Positions 21,392 to 29,578 of a stretch of DNA of 64,000 nt are shown piece after piece; the first letter of the stretch is position 1; each line of letters opens with the position of its first letter. The position numbers and the translations under genes are program-made. Origin of the DNA: Streptomyces sp. SN-593 (GTDB taxonomy: Bacteria > Actinomycetota > Actinomycetes > Streptomycetales > Streptomycetaceae); assembly GCF_016756395.1 (NCBI RefSeq), contig NZ_AP018365.1, positions 6,948,001 through 7,012,000 of the forward strand. The letters are read 5' to 3'. The notes beneath the pieces were generated by a model, which was not told where the DNA came from, did no database searches, and saw nothing but the letters and a program-made list of their open reading frames with translations.

Positions 21392-21742
21392 CCATCGAAT
21401 CTCCGGCCACCAAGATCGTTTTGTCAGCAGCAAAAATGCGGCAGATTCAGATGCGACGGCCCCCCTCTCAAGGGGAGGCCGTCGGAATGTCGGTTCAACT
21501 GAATACGCGGACCGTGTTCGTAACGCGGCCGCCCCAAGATGCCGGCCCCGAGGCGCGTCCCACCCCCCAAGGTGAGCGCTTCGGGGCCGGTGCCGTCTCC
21601 CATGGGAGACGAATGGGAGACGATCTTGATGAGCTTGGGCTAACTTAAGGGAACTAAGGCTAACTAGAGTTAGCCACTCTGACGGCTTGGCAGGCCAGGG
21701 CCATGGGGCGACAGGCAGAGCGAACGGCCAATTTCATAACGG
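21392..21742. other. Right end of the prophage, attachment-site region
   Basis: No credible gene. It holds a GACGGCC hairpin (21456-21483), a GGCCCCG hairpin around 21542-21592, and the perfect palindrome CGTCTCCCATGGGAGACG (21594-21611) followed by a second ATGGGAGACGA. The palindrome GGCTAACTAGAGTTAGCC lies at 21658-21675. Composition changes from AT-richer to chromosomal at about 21,743, where the coding frame of a thaumatin-like gene starts abruptly. The crossover (attR) should lie within the last few tens of bases. Confidence 0.6.
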
Positions 21743-22165
21743 GAGTTCAACCTCAACGCGTGGGACGGCCTGGACTTCTACGACGTGAGCCTGGTGGACG
21801 GCTCCAACCTGCCGATGTTCATCAACCTCGTCGGCGGCACCACCAAGGACCCGATCAGCGCGTCCGGCTGCTCGGCGGCAGGGTGCGCCCACGCCGTCGA
21901 CTGCCCCGCCGCCCTCCAGGTGAAGGCGGGCGGGCGGGTGGTCGGCTGCGAGTCGCCCTGCGGCGTGTTCGGCACCGACCAGTACTGCTGCCGGGGTGCG
22001 TGGGCGCCGCGTGACAAGTGCCGGCCCGACCAGTGGCCCGTCGACTACGCGGCGCTGTTCAAGAAGGCCGAGCCGTACGCGTACTCCTACGCGGACGACG
22101 ACGCGACGAGCACCTTCACCAGCAAGGGGGAGGCGGGCTACCGGATCACCTTCGGAGTGCGCTGA
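21743..22165 (+). pseudogene. Thaumatin-like protein, C-terminal part cut by the prophage
   Basis: From codon GAG 21743 on, the frame reads EFNLNAWDGLDFYDVSLVDG and continues through the Cys-rich thaumatin core (SGCSAAGCAHAVDCP, CESPCGVFGTDQYCC, then AYSYADDDATSTFTSKG) to a stop at 22165. This is the second half of a bacterial thaumatin-family protein, which is normally about 250 residues with a signal peptide. The N-terminal half, signal peptide and start are missing. The break falls exactly at the edge of phage-type sequence, so the prophage integrated into this gene. The other half is expected at the left end of the element. Confidence 0.85.
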
Positions 22166-22435
22166 AACTGGTCGCGGACGGCGGGAGCCGGGCCGTCCGG
22201 GGGCGTGCCGCCCGCTGCGAGACATGCCCAACGGGCTTTGTTTTCAGGACAGTTGGGAGCGGCACACCGTGTTGGCCGGTGCTTGATACGGCCGGTCGGC
22301 TGATCCACAGTGGGGGAGTTCCGCGCCGGACGCCGGTTCGAGGCGTGGTGGCGCAGGCGGACGCCGAGGGCGGTCTGCGGCCGAACGGCCCCACACCGTA
22401 CGGCCGTTCGGCCCACGGGAGGACGGGAGAGACCG

Positions 22436-23143
22436 ATGGCGACGTACGTACTCGTTCCCGGCGCGGACGGCACCGCCTGGTACTGGCATCTGGTGGCGCC
22501 GCTGCTGCGCGAGCGCGGCCACCATGTGGTGACCCTCGACCTGCCGTCCCGCGACACCGCGACCCTCGACGACTTCGCCGAGGCGATCACCGCGGCCGTG
22601 CGGGCCGAGGTGCCCTCCGGCGCGCCCGGACCGGAGGCGCCGCTGGTGGTCGTGGCGCAGTCGCTCGGCGGGTTCTCCGCGCCGCTGGTGTGCGGACGGC
22701 TGCCGGTGGACCGCCTGGTGCTGGTCAACGCGATGGTGCCGGTGCCCGGTGAGAGCGCGGGGGAGTGGTGGGGGAACGTCGGCCAGGCGCAGGCGCGCGA
22801 GCAGTACGCCGAGGCGCTCGGCCGGACCGGTACCGACGCCGAGTTCGACCCGCGCACCGACTTCTTCCACGACGTGCCGCCCGCGCTGACCGAGGAGGCG
22901 TTCGCCGGGGAGCCGTCCGGGCCGCCGCCCGCGGTGTTCGCCCAGCCCTGGCCGCTGGCCGCGTGGCCGGACGTGCCGACCCGCTTCCTCCAGGGGCGCG
23001 GGGACCGCTTCTTCCCGCTGGAGTTCCAGCGGCGGCTGGCCCGCGAGCGGCTCGGTCTCGACGTCGAGGAACTGCCCGGCGGCCACCTGCTGGCGCTCAG
23101 CCGGCCCCGCGAACTGGTGGACGCGCTGGTCCAGTCGGCGTGA
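22436..23143 (+). CDS. Alpha/beta hydrolase
   Basis: A 235-residue alpha/beta-hydrolase fold protein without a signal peptide. N-terminal strand and oxyanion loop are in TYVLVPGADGTAWYWHLVAP. The nucleophile elbow AQSLGG places Ser76, with Ala in place of the first Gly. The acid is likely in LQGRGDRFFP and the catalytic His in LPGGHLLALSRP. It resembles the salicylate esterase/hydroxynitrile-lyase-type 'alpha/beta fold hydrolase' group of actinobacteria. ATG 22436 follows GGAGAG. A single gene unit; substrate unknown. Confidence 0.88.
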   Translation: MATYVLVPGADGTAWYWHLVAPLLRERGHHVVTLDLPSRDTATLDDFAEAITAAVRAEVPSGAPGPEAPLVVVAQSLGGFSAPLVCGRLPVDRLVLVNAMVPVPGESAGEWWGNVGQAQAREQYAEALGRTGTDAEFDPRTDFFHDVPPALTEEAFAGEPSGPPPAVFAQPWPLAAWPDVPTRFLQGRGDRFFPLEFQRRLARERLGLDVEELPGGHLLALSRPRELVDALVQSA

Positions 23144-23481
23144 ACCGGCCCGCCGCGGGCGGACGCCCGTCGGCCCGGGGGTGCGGCCGTGCGGGTGAGC
23201 GGGGACGGCCGGACGACAGGGCGTGCGACCCGACCCGCCCCCGCGCGCGCCGAGGACCAGCCCCCACGCGCCGACGAGCTGCCCCCGCACCGGCAGCCTG
23301 TCCCGCGCCGACGACCTGCCGCTCGCGCGCCCCGACACGCTCCGCGCGCCCCGACCGGCCCGTCGTGAACGCGCTCGCCGTCCGCGCATCCGTGCGCCAC
23401 GAAGGTGACTTGTGGGGCGAATCGGGCGTTGGCGGGGGTTGGATGATGTACTCCGGCTCCGGGTTTGCGAGGATCGTCGCG
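23144..23481. other. Intergenic region
   Basis: 338 bases of GC-rich sequence with scattered small inverted repeats (for example GCCCGCCGCGGGCGG at its start) and no frame with a ribosome site. It presumably holds the terminator of the hydrolase gene and the promoter of the L,D-transpeptidase gene. Confidence 0.35.
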
Positions 23482-24342
23482 ATGACTGCCGCCCTCCCAG
23501 ACGCGACCACCCAGCGTCCCAGCGAAGACGACGACCGTGGCCCCCGCCGGCACCGGCGCCCGAACCGTACCGCGAAGCGGGTGGCGGTCGCCGTGTCGGT
23601 CACCGCCGTCGCCCTGGCTCTGCTCGGCGCCGGCTACGTGGCCACCGACCACTACGGCACCGCCTCGACCGACAACCGCGACGCCGCCGGCCACTCCGCC
23701 ACCGGTGCCGCGCGCGTCGCGGCGGGCAGCTCGCCGTCGAGCGATCCGATGCCGTCGACCATCCCAGGGCTGGGCCCCAGGACGCGCGCCCGGATCCCGG
23801 CCGACAGCCGGCAGGTGCTGGTGGCGTCCGGCCGGGCCAAGAACTCGTCCGACTCCCTGGTCACCCTCTGGTCCCGGCTGTCCGACGGGCACTGGCGCCC
23901 CGGCGCGACCTGGTCGGCGCACAACGCCAAGGACGGCTGGACCACCGACCACCACGCCGGCGACCTGCACAGCCCGATCGGCGTGTTCACCCTGCACGAC
24001 GCCGGCGGTTTCGACGCCGACCCGGGCACCAAGCTCCCCTACGACCACTCGTCGAGCTTCCACGCCGGCGGCGTCGGCTTCGACGGCGAGACGCTCGACG
24101 AGGCGTTCGACTACGTCATCGCGATCGACTACAACCGCGTCCCCGGCACCTCCCCGCTCGACGGCACCCAGCCGCTCGGCGCGAGCAAGGGCGGCGGCAT
24201 CTGGGTGCACGTCGACCACGGGGGTCCCACGCACGGCTGCGTCAGCATCGCGGCAGCCCACATGGTGACCCTGCTGCGCACCCTGCTGCCCGCCGACCAC
24301 CCGGTGATCGTGATGGGCGACGGCCAGTCCCTCGCCGCCTGA
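23482..24342 (+). CDS. L,D-transpeptidase (YkuD-type), membrane-anchored
   Basis: A 286-residue protein with a basic cytosolic N-terminus, one signal-anchor helix (about 35-55), a Ser/Asp-rich linker, and a YkuD catalytic domain in the second half. The hallmark is GGIWVHVDHGGPTHGCVSIA, with His251, Gly252 and catalytic Cys253. Such enzymes cross-link peptidoglycan or attach proteins through 3-3 linkages on the outside of the membrane. The sequence is divergent from the main Ldt families, so it belongs to the 'L,D-transpeptidase family protein' group with uncertain physiological role. ATG 23482 follows GCGAGGA. Confidence 0.85.
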   Translation: MTAALPDATTQRPSEDDDRGPRRHRRPNRTAKRVAVAVSVTAVALALLGAGYVATDHYGTASTDNRDAAGHSATGAARVAAGSSPSSDPMPSTIPGLGPRTRARIPADSRQVLVASGRAKNSSDSLVTLWSRLSDGHWRPGATWSAHNAKDGWTTDHHAGDLHSPIGVFTLHDAGGFDADPGTKLPYDHSSSFHAGGVGFDGETLDEAFDYVIAIDYNRVPGTSPLDGTQPLGASKGGGIWVHVDHGGPTHGCVSIAAAHMVTLLRTLLPADHPVIVMGDGQSLAA

Positions 24343-24413
24343 CGCCCGCCACCGGCCGAGTCGCGAACACCCGCTCCCGGGAGTCCCCGTGGTGGGCCCC
24401 CGGGGCATTCGTG

Positions 24414-24452
24414 GAGATGGACGGCCGCCGGCGGTCGGCGGCCGTCCACCTC
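24414..24452 (+). terminator. Hairpin terminator
   Basis: A 16-base stem with one mismatch (GAGATGGACGGCCGCC against GGCGGCCGTCCACCTC) and a short loop lies between the convergent transpeptidase and phospholipase-like genes. Confidence 0.6.
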
Positions 24453-24501
24453 GGCCCGACCGGTGCGGGACGTGCCGGACGCAGGACCTGCCGGTCGGGC
24501 G

Positions 24502-24575
24502 CGCGACGTCCGGTGTGTGACGTCCGGTGTGTGACGTCCAGGTGTGTGACGTCCGGGTGCGTCGCGTCCGGGTGC
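24502..24575. repeat. Tandem 14-15-base repeat
   Basis: Five consecutive units of the type GTGACGTCCGGGTGT, of 14 or 15 bases each with small variations, run right up to the stop codon of the gene at 24576. Possibly a slippage product; it could act as a weak transcription barrier. Confidence 0.6.
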
Positions 24576-25664
24576 TCAGCCCCGGGGCAGCACCGTCGAC
24601 TGGACGTCGGTCAGCCCGGTCCAGTCGTTCGACGCGATCGTCGCGTGGGCCTTGGCCAGTTGGGCGATCCGGGCCTGTGCGTCGGCCGACGTCGGGTTGG
24701 TGTCGTCCAGCGTGGGCGGCACGTTCTGCGCGTCGGTCATGATCAGCAGGTAGTGGTGCGTGTCGTACCAGCTCGTGTCGATGCTGCCGTTCAGGTACGT
24801 CGCCGCGTCACCGTCGAAGACCACGAACCAGGGGCGGATCGAGGTCTCGGAGTAGCGCGAACGTGGGTCGCCGGCCGCCGCGTTGTGCACCGCGGGGAAG
24901 ACGTTGGCCTGCGCCAGCTTGCCCTGGCTCTGGAGCCCGGCGAGGTAGTCGGCGTACTCCTTGTCGGTCCACAGCGAGTCCGTGGGGTTGGACTCCTCCA
25001 CGGTGCCGGGGATCACCTCCAGCAGGACCCTGCCGGCGAGTTGCTGCCGGGTCGGCCAGTTGCCCGCGGTGGCCGCCGCGTCCAGCGACGCGTACTGGCC
25101 GCCGCCGGGCTTCGCCAGCAGGTCGGACGGCTTGTAGACCAGGCCGCCCAGGTGGTCGCTGATCGACTGGTCCAGCTTCGCGGGGCTCATCCCGTAGGTG
25201 GTCTGGAATCCGGCCTTCATCTCCAGCTTGATGATCAGCGGGCCGTGGCCGGGGTGCGCGCCCAGCCACACCCGCACGTCGTCGAGGCAGCTCTCCAGGT
25301 CCTTGTTGGCGCCGCCGGTGTAGAGGTCGGCCGGGGAGGACGCGTTGACGCAGTTGTTGCTGTTCCCCAGCGGGTTGGAGTGGCTGACCTTCCACTCCTT
25401 GGTGATGAAGTCGTCCCAGACGTCCAGTTCGATCATCGACGTCCCGGTGTCCAGGGACTGCGCGAGGTACGTGAACGTGGCGGGGTCGTAGGTGTTGTGC
25501 AACCCGGAGCCGGTGCTGCCGGAGAACGGCAGCGAGTCCGTGTCGGCGGCGGACGCGGCGCCGCCTCCGGCGCCCGCGACGGAGAAGGCGAGGCACAGCG
25601 TCAGAACGCCCAGTAGCGCGGCGCGAATGCGTAGGGAAGCTCGGCGGATCAACCGAACGGTCAC
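24576..25664 (-). CDS. Secreted PI-PLC-like phosphodiesterase
   Basis: A 362-residue protein with a Sec signal peptide (RIRAALLGVLTLCLAFSVAG, cleavage near AASA-AD). The mature protein follows the PI-PLC-like phosphodiesterase TIM-barrel plan: the early catalytic His in GSTGSGLHNTYDP, the metal/acid block MIELDVWDDF, the second His in WKVSHSNPLG, and LIIKLEMKAGF. Such actinobacterial 'PI-PLC domain-containing' proteins, often Ca2+-dependent, hydrolyse phosphoinositides or related phosphodiesters outside the cell. It is a single gene unit read toward the L,D-transpeptidase gene. Confidence 0.85.
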   Translation of the reverse strand: MTVRLIRRASLRIRAALLGVLTLCLAFSVAGAGGGAASAADTDSLPFSGSTGSGLHNTYDPATFTYLAQSLDTGTSMIELDVWDDFITKEWKVSHSNPLGNSNNCVNASSPADLYTGGANKDLESCLDDVRVWLGAHPGHGPLIIKLEMKAGFQTTYGMSPAKLDQSISDHLGGLVYKPSDLLAKPGGGQYASLDAAATAGNWPTRQQLAGRVLLEVIPGTVEESNPTDSLWTDKEYADYLAGLQSQGKLAQANVFPAVHNAAAGDPRSRYSETSIRPWFVVFDGDAATYLNGSIDTSWYDTHHYLLIMTDAQNVPPTLDDTNPTSADAQARIAQLAKAHATIASNDWTGLTDVQSTVLPRG

Positions 25665-26005
25665 GTGTCCTCCTGTGGGGGTGTCGCTCCGTCAAGACGG
25701 TGCCCGCGGGCCGTGAATCGACGGAGACATGACAGGTAACACGATCTGTCGACCCCCTGTCACCTCCCCTACCGGCCATACGATTCGGCCTCACGCGCCC
25801 CGGTCCCGCCGATGGTGGGACGAGCTGTGGCCCGGCGGCCGTGGCGGCCACCCGGGCGGCATGCCGTACGCCCTCCACGCGCTCGGACCCGGGGCGGACG
25901 CGGGTCGGACCCGGGGCGGCCGCGGCCGGGGCCGTGGTGCGGGACGTGGTCCGCGACGTGGTGGCGCAACCACACGATGGGACAGTTACTGTTTAGGCTG
26001 GCTGC
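25665..26005. other. Divergent promoter region
   Basis: 341 bases between divergent genes. Near the phospholipase-like gene is TGACAGG...CCTGTCA (about 25728-25761), an inverted repeat that could be an operator. Near the LysR gene the sequence ACAGTTACTGTTTAGG (25982-25997) is AT-rich and palindromic in part, a possible LysR site. No gene seen. Confidence 0.4.
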
Positions 26006-26929
26006 ATGAAAGAGTGGGACCTCAAGAAGCTCCAGATCCTCCGCGCCCTCCAGGACGCGGGCACCGTCACGGCCGCCGCGGCCGCCCTGCGGATGACGCC
26101 GTCCGCCGTGTCGCAACAGCTCACCGCGCTGGCGAAGCAGGCCGGGACGCCTGTCGTCGAGGCGCACGGCCGCGGGGTGCGGCTGACCGGAGCGGCGCAC
26201 GTCCTGCTGCGCCACGCCGAGGTGGTCTTCGCGCAACTGGAGCGCGCGGGCGCCGAGTTGGAGGGGTACGCGCGCGGGGAGGCCGGACTGGTGCGGATCG
26301 GCACCATCGCCACCGCGATCAGCCGGCTCGTGGTGCCCGCCGCGGAGTTTCTGCGCGGGTCCGCGCCCGCCGTCACGGTCTCGGTGCGCGAGGTCGAGGC
26401 GGCGGCGGTCTTCGAGGAGTTGGCGGCGGGGGAGGTGGACGTCGCGGTGTCCCTCGCGGTCGACGCGCCGACCGCCCGTGATCCGCGGTTCGCGGTGTTC
26501 CCGCTGCTCACAGACCCGTTGGACATCGCCCTGCCGATCGGCCACCCGCTGGCGGCCGCCCCCGGGCTGCGGCTGGCCGCGCTCGCCGAGGAGGCGTGGA
26601 TCTTCGGCAGCGGCGGGCCGTGGCGCAGCATCACGCTCGCCGCCTGCGCCGACGCGGGGTTCGTGCCGGAGCAGGCGCACGCCGCCTCCGACTGGCCGGC
26701 GATCTTCTCGCTGGTGGCGGCGGGCATGGGAATCGCGCTGGTGCCCCAGATGGCGGTCGTGGGCGGGTGGCGGCGCATGGTCGCGGTCCGGCCGCTCGAC
26801 GCCGACCGCCCGGTGCGCCGGATCGTGGCGGCGGTCCGCGCGGGCACGGAGGAGGGGGCGCTGGTACGGCGGGTGATGGGGGCGCTGCGGCACGCCGCTG
26901 AACTGGACCCATTTGTGAAGTTGAACTGA
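26006..26929 (+). CDS. LysR-family transcriptional regulator
   Basis: A 307-residue LysR-type regulator. The winged HTH occupies residues 1-62 (LKKLQILRALQDAGTVTAAA, with RMTPSAVSQQLTALAKQAG as recognition region). A linker helix and a periplasmic-binding-type effector domain follow (VRIGTIATAISRLVVPA, VDVAVSLAVDAPT, GMGIALVPQMAV). The recognition sequence and short spacing place it with streptomycete LysR regulators of unknown effector. It is 126 bases upstream of the allantoicase gene in the same direction and divergent from the phospholipase-like gene; either could be its target. Confidence 0.88.
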   Translation: MKEWDLKKLQILRALQDAGTVTAAAAALRMTPSAVSQQLTALAKQAGTPVVEAHGRGVRLTGAAHVLLRHAEVVFAQLERAGAELEGYARGEAGLVRIGTIATAISRLVVPAAEFLRGSAPAVTVSVREVEAAAVFEELAAGEVDVAVSLAVDAPTARDPRFAVFPLLTDPLDIALPIGHPLAAAPGLRLAALAEEAWIFGSGGPWRSITLAACADAGFVPEQAHAASDWPAIFSLVAAGMGIALVPQMAVVGGWRRMVAVRPLDADRPVRRIVAAVRAGTEEGALVRRVMGALRHAAELDPFVKLN

Positions 26930-27055
26930 ACGGAATGTTCAAAAAGTATCGCTGGACCTGAAGTGTCGGCGGGGGGAGAGTGGGGGCATGAAACGGGTCG
27001 AGGGGCGACGCGGGACGACCCTGCGCCGCGGTTGACGGACGAGGAGGGAAACGCG

Positions 27056-28267
27056 ATGGGCGGGGCATCAGGAACGGGACCGGAGGCACGGACCGCGTCA
27101 CGGGCGGGCACGGGCACGGGCACGGAGGCGGAAGGCACGGGCCGGGAGGCGGCCTGCACTGCGCTGACCGACTTCACCGGCGACGCGCTGCCGTACGGCG
27201 GGGGGAACCCGTTCGCGGACTACCGGCGGGCCGAACTGCCCTTCACCGGGCTCGCGGAGCTGACCGACCGCCGGCTCGGCGCGGGCGTGGTCGCGGCCAA
27301 TGACGAGTTCTTCGCCGAGCGGGAGAACCTGCTGCTGCCCGGCCCCGCGGTGTTCGACCCCGAGCGGTTCGGCCACAAGGGCAAGGTGATGGACGGCTGG
27401 GAGACCCGCCGGCGCCGGGGCGGCTCCGCCCTGACCCCGCACCCGGAGCCGGAGGACCACGACTGGGCGGTGGTGCGGCTCGCCGTGCCCGGGGTGGTCC
27501 GCGGCGTCGTGGTGGACACCGCTCACTTCCGCGGCAACTACCCCCGGTCGGTCTCGGTGGAGGCCGCCGCGCTGTCACCGTCGGCCGGCCCCGAGGAGGT
27601 GGCGGACCCGTCGGTCGAGTGGACCGTGCTCGTCCCGCGCACCCCGGTCGGCGGCCACGCGGAGAACGCGTTCGCGGTCCGCGTCGAGCGGCGGTTCTCC
27701 CACCTGAGGCTGCGCCAGTACCCCGACGGCGGCGTCGCCCGGCTGCGGGTGTTCGGGGAGGTCGCGGCCGACCCCGCCTGGCTGGCCGCGCTCGGCACCT
27801 TCGACCTCGTCGCGCTGGAGAACGGCGGCACCGTCCAGGACGCCTCCGACCGCTTCTACTCGCCGCCCGAGCACACCATCCTGCCGGGCCGCTCCCGGAA
27901 GATGGACGACGGGTGGGAGACCCGGCGCCGCCGGGGCAGCGGCCACGACTGGATCGAGTACCGCCTGGTCGAGCAGGGCGTGGTCCGGGCGGTGGAGATC
28001 GACACCGCCTACCTGAAGGGCAACGCGGCCGGCTGGGCCACGGTGTCCCTGCGCGAGGGCGAGGAAGGACCGTGGGTGCCGCTGCTCGACCGGGTCCGGC
28101 TGCATCCCGACACCGTGCACCGCTTCCTCGCGGACCGGGCGGTCCCGGCCACGCACGCGCGGATCGAGATCTTCCCCGACGGGGGCATATCCCGGCTGCG
28201 GCTGTACGGCTCGCTCACGGCGGAGGGCGCGGATCGGCTGGCCGCGCGCACCGCGGCGATCGCCTGA
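27056..28267 (+). CDS. alc: Allantoicase
   Basis: A 403-residue protein consisting of two tandem allantoicase domains. Each carries a GWETRRRRG block (around residues 117 and 286), then HDW, a strand VVRGVVVDTAHFRGNYP or VVRAVEIDTAYLKGNAA, and a later (L/I)R(Q/L)YPDGG or EIFPDGGISRLRLYG. Allantoicase hydrolyses allantoate to ureidoglycolate and urea in purine catabolism. The ATG at 27056 has an excellent GAGGAGGGAA site. The first 35 residues are low-complexity Gly/Thr/Ala-rich and probably disordered. No other ureide-pathway gene lies next to it, so the pathway must be dispersed. Confidence 0.9.
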   Translation: MGGASGTGPEARTASRAGTGTGTEAEGTGREAACTALTDFTGDALPYGGGNPFADYRRAELPFTGLAELTDRRLGAGVVAANDEFFAERENLLLPGPAVFDPERFGHKGKVMDGWETRRRRGGSALTPHPEPEDHDWAVVRLAVPGVVRGVVVDTAHFRGNYPRSVSVEAAALSPSAGPEEVADPSVEWTVLVPRTPVGGHAENAFAVRVERRFSHLRLRQYPDGGVARLRVFGEVAADPAWLAALGTFDLVALENGGTVQDASDRFYSPPEHTILPGRSRKMDDGWETRRRRGSGHDWIEYRLVEQGVVRAVEIDTAYLKGNAAGWATVSLREGEEGPWVPLLDRVRLHPDTVHRFLADRAVPATHARIEIFPDGGISRLRLYGSLTAEGADRLAARTAAIA

Positions 28268-28304
28268 GCCGTCCGGCCGCGGCGACCCGCGCGGCCGCCC
28301 GCGG

Positions 28305-28742
28305 TCACTGCGCGCCGAAGAGCGCCAGCAGTTCGGTCCTGCCGAACACGCGGGCCGTGTCGATCGCCGAAGGGGCGCCCGCGGCCGGGTCGGCACCGGC
28401 CTCCACCAAGGCGTCGACCACGTCCTGTGCGCCCTTGAAGACGGCGCCGGCCAGCGGGGTCTGCCCGCGGTCGTTGGGCCGGTCGACGTCGGCGCCGCGC
28501 TGGATCAGGGCCTGCACCGCCGAGGCGTGGCCGTGGTAGGCGGCGAGCATGATCAGGCTGTCACCGCTGTCGTTCGTCAGGTTGGCGGGCACTCCGGCAT
28601 CGACGTAGGCGGCGAGCTTGTCGGTGTCGCCGTGCCGGGCCAGGTCGAAGACCTGCGCGGCGAGTTGGAGCACCTCCGGGTCGTGCGCGGGCTCGCCGGT
28701 GGGCCCGGGGACGTTGGCGGGGTCGGGGCTGGACTCGGTCAT
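28305..28742 (-). CDS. Ankyrin-repeat protein
   Basis: A 145-residue protein with about three ankyrin repeats: GDTDKLAAYVDAGVPANLTN, then DSGDSLIMLAAYHGHASAVQ and DRGQTPLAGAVFKGAQDVVD. There is an acidic leader and no signal peptide. Ankyrin proteins mediate protein contacts. In Streptomyces such short ones often neighbour catalases or are orphan. Convergent with the allantoicase gene; the spacer is GC-rich without a strong terminator. Confidence 0.88.
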   Translation of the reverse strand: MTESSPDPANVPGPTGEPAHDPEVLQLAAQVFDLARHGDTDKLAAYVDAGVPANLTNDSGDSLIMLAAYHGHASAVQALIQRGADVDRPNDRGQTPLAGAVFKGAQDVVDALVEAGADPAAGAPSAIDTARVFGRTELLALFGAQ

Positions 28743-28751
28743 GCCGCCACC

Positions 28752-29546
28752 CTACGCAGGGCAGCGTCCGCTGAAGAAGGAGATCACCACGTGCCGCGCC
28801 GGGGCGTCGCTGACCGCCACGTCCAGGGGCACGCAGGCGCGGCCGTCGCCGGCCACGAAGAACGAGCCGCGAAAGGAGGTGGGATCGCCCGGACACGGGT
28901 GGAAGATGACCGCGGGCGCGGGAGCGGAGCCGTACGCGCCGCCGAACTCCAGCCCGGCGCGGGCGCGCTGCGCGGCGCCGACCGTGACGGTGACGGTGGA
29001 GCCGGGCCGGACCAGCGCGTCGATGCGGTAGTTCCAGCCGCCGGAGTTCTGCCGGCCGTGGTCGAGTTGCTCGCCGCCGGCCAGGCTGCCCAGGCCCTGC
29101 CAGGTCAGCGGGCCGACGCTGATGTCGGAGCCGCCGGAGGTCGCCGAAGCGCTGCCGGTGGCGGTCGGGTGGGCCGGAGCGGTGGTGGGGGTGGGTGTGG
29201 CGGGTGCGGTCGTGGGGTCGGTCGGGGTGGCCGGAGGGGTGGCGCGGACGGTGGGCGTGCGCGCGGGACCGGTCGGGGCGAGGGCGTGGGAGGTGGGAGT
29301 CGCGGCCGGTGATCCGGCGGGATTGGTGGTGCGGCGCGGCGGAGGCGGGGAACCGTCGCGCTCGACGAGGCCGTCGGAGCACTCCACCGGCCGTGGGTGC
29401 TCGATGCTGCCGACGGGTGGTGGCGCCGAGGTGACGGAGGGCGGTGCGGTGGCGGTGACATGCGAGTGGGTGCCGAAGGAGCAGCCGGAGAGCACGACGA
29501 GCGCTCCGCCCACGGCCCAGCCCACCCGTAACGCTCGTCCTGACAT
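28752..29546 (-). CDS. Lipoprotein with an early TTA codon
   Basis: A 264-residue secreted lipoprotein. Signal peptide with lipobox LSGC (Cys at about residue 22) followed by a long Thr/Pro/Ala-rich linker (to about 145). A C-terminal beta-rich domain follows (STVTVTVGAAQRARAGLEFG, FRGSFFVAGDGRACVPLDVA). Leu6 is encoded by TTA, the codon read by the bldA tRNA in Streptomyces, so translation may be limited to late development. ATG 29546 is chosen because GAGGA lies 9 bases upstream; GTG 29555 would add three residues. Function unknown. Confidence 0.75.
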   Translation of the reverse strand: MSGRALRVGWAVGGALVVLSGCSFGTHSHVTATAPPSVTSAPPPVGSIEHPRPVECSDGLVERDGSPPPPRRTTNPAGSPAATPTSHALAPTGPARTPTVRATPPATPTDPTTAPATPTPTTAPAHPTATGSASATSGGSDISVGPLTWQGLGSLAGGEQLDHGRQNSGGWNYRIDALVRPGSTVTVTVGAAQRARAGLEFGGAYGSAPAPAVIFHPCPGDPTSFRGSFFVAGDGRACVPLDVAVSDAPARHVVISFFSGRCPA

Positions 29547-29578
29547 GAGCATCACTCCTCAGTCAGGACGGTACGTGC

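Noticed and set aside
21385..21648. Rightward 87-codon frame at the prophage end
   Set aside because: It runs through two palindromes and a terminator-like hairpin, lacks a ribosome site and has mixed composition; treated as attachment-site region.
27056..28267. Complete purine (ureide) degradation cluster around the allantoicase
   Set aside because: Neighbours are a LysR regulator and an ankyrin-repeat protein; no uricase, allantoinase or ureidoglycolate enzyme is adjacent.
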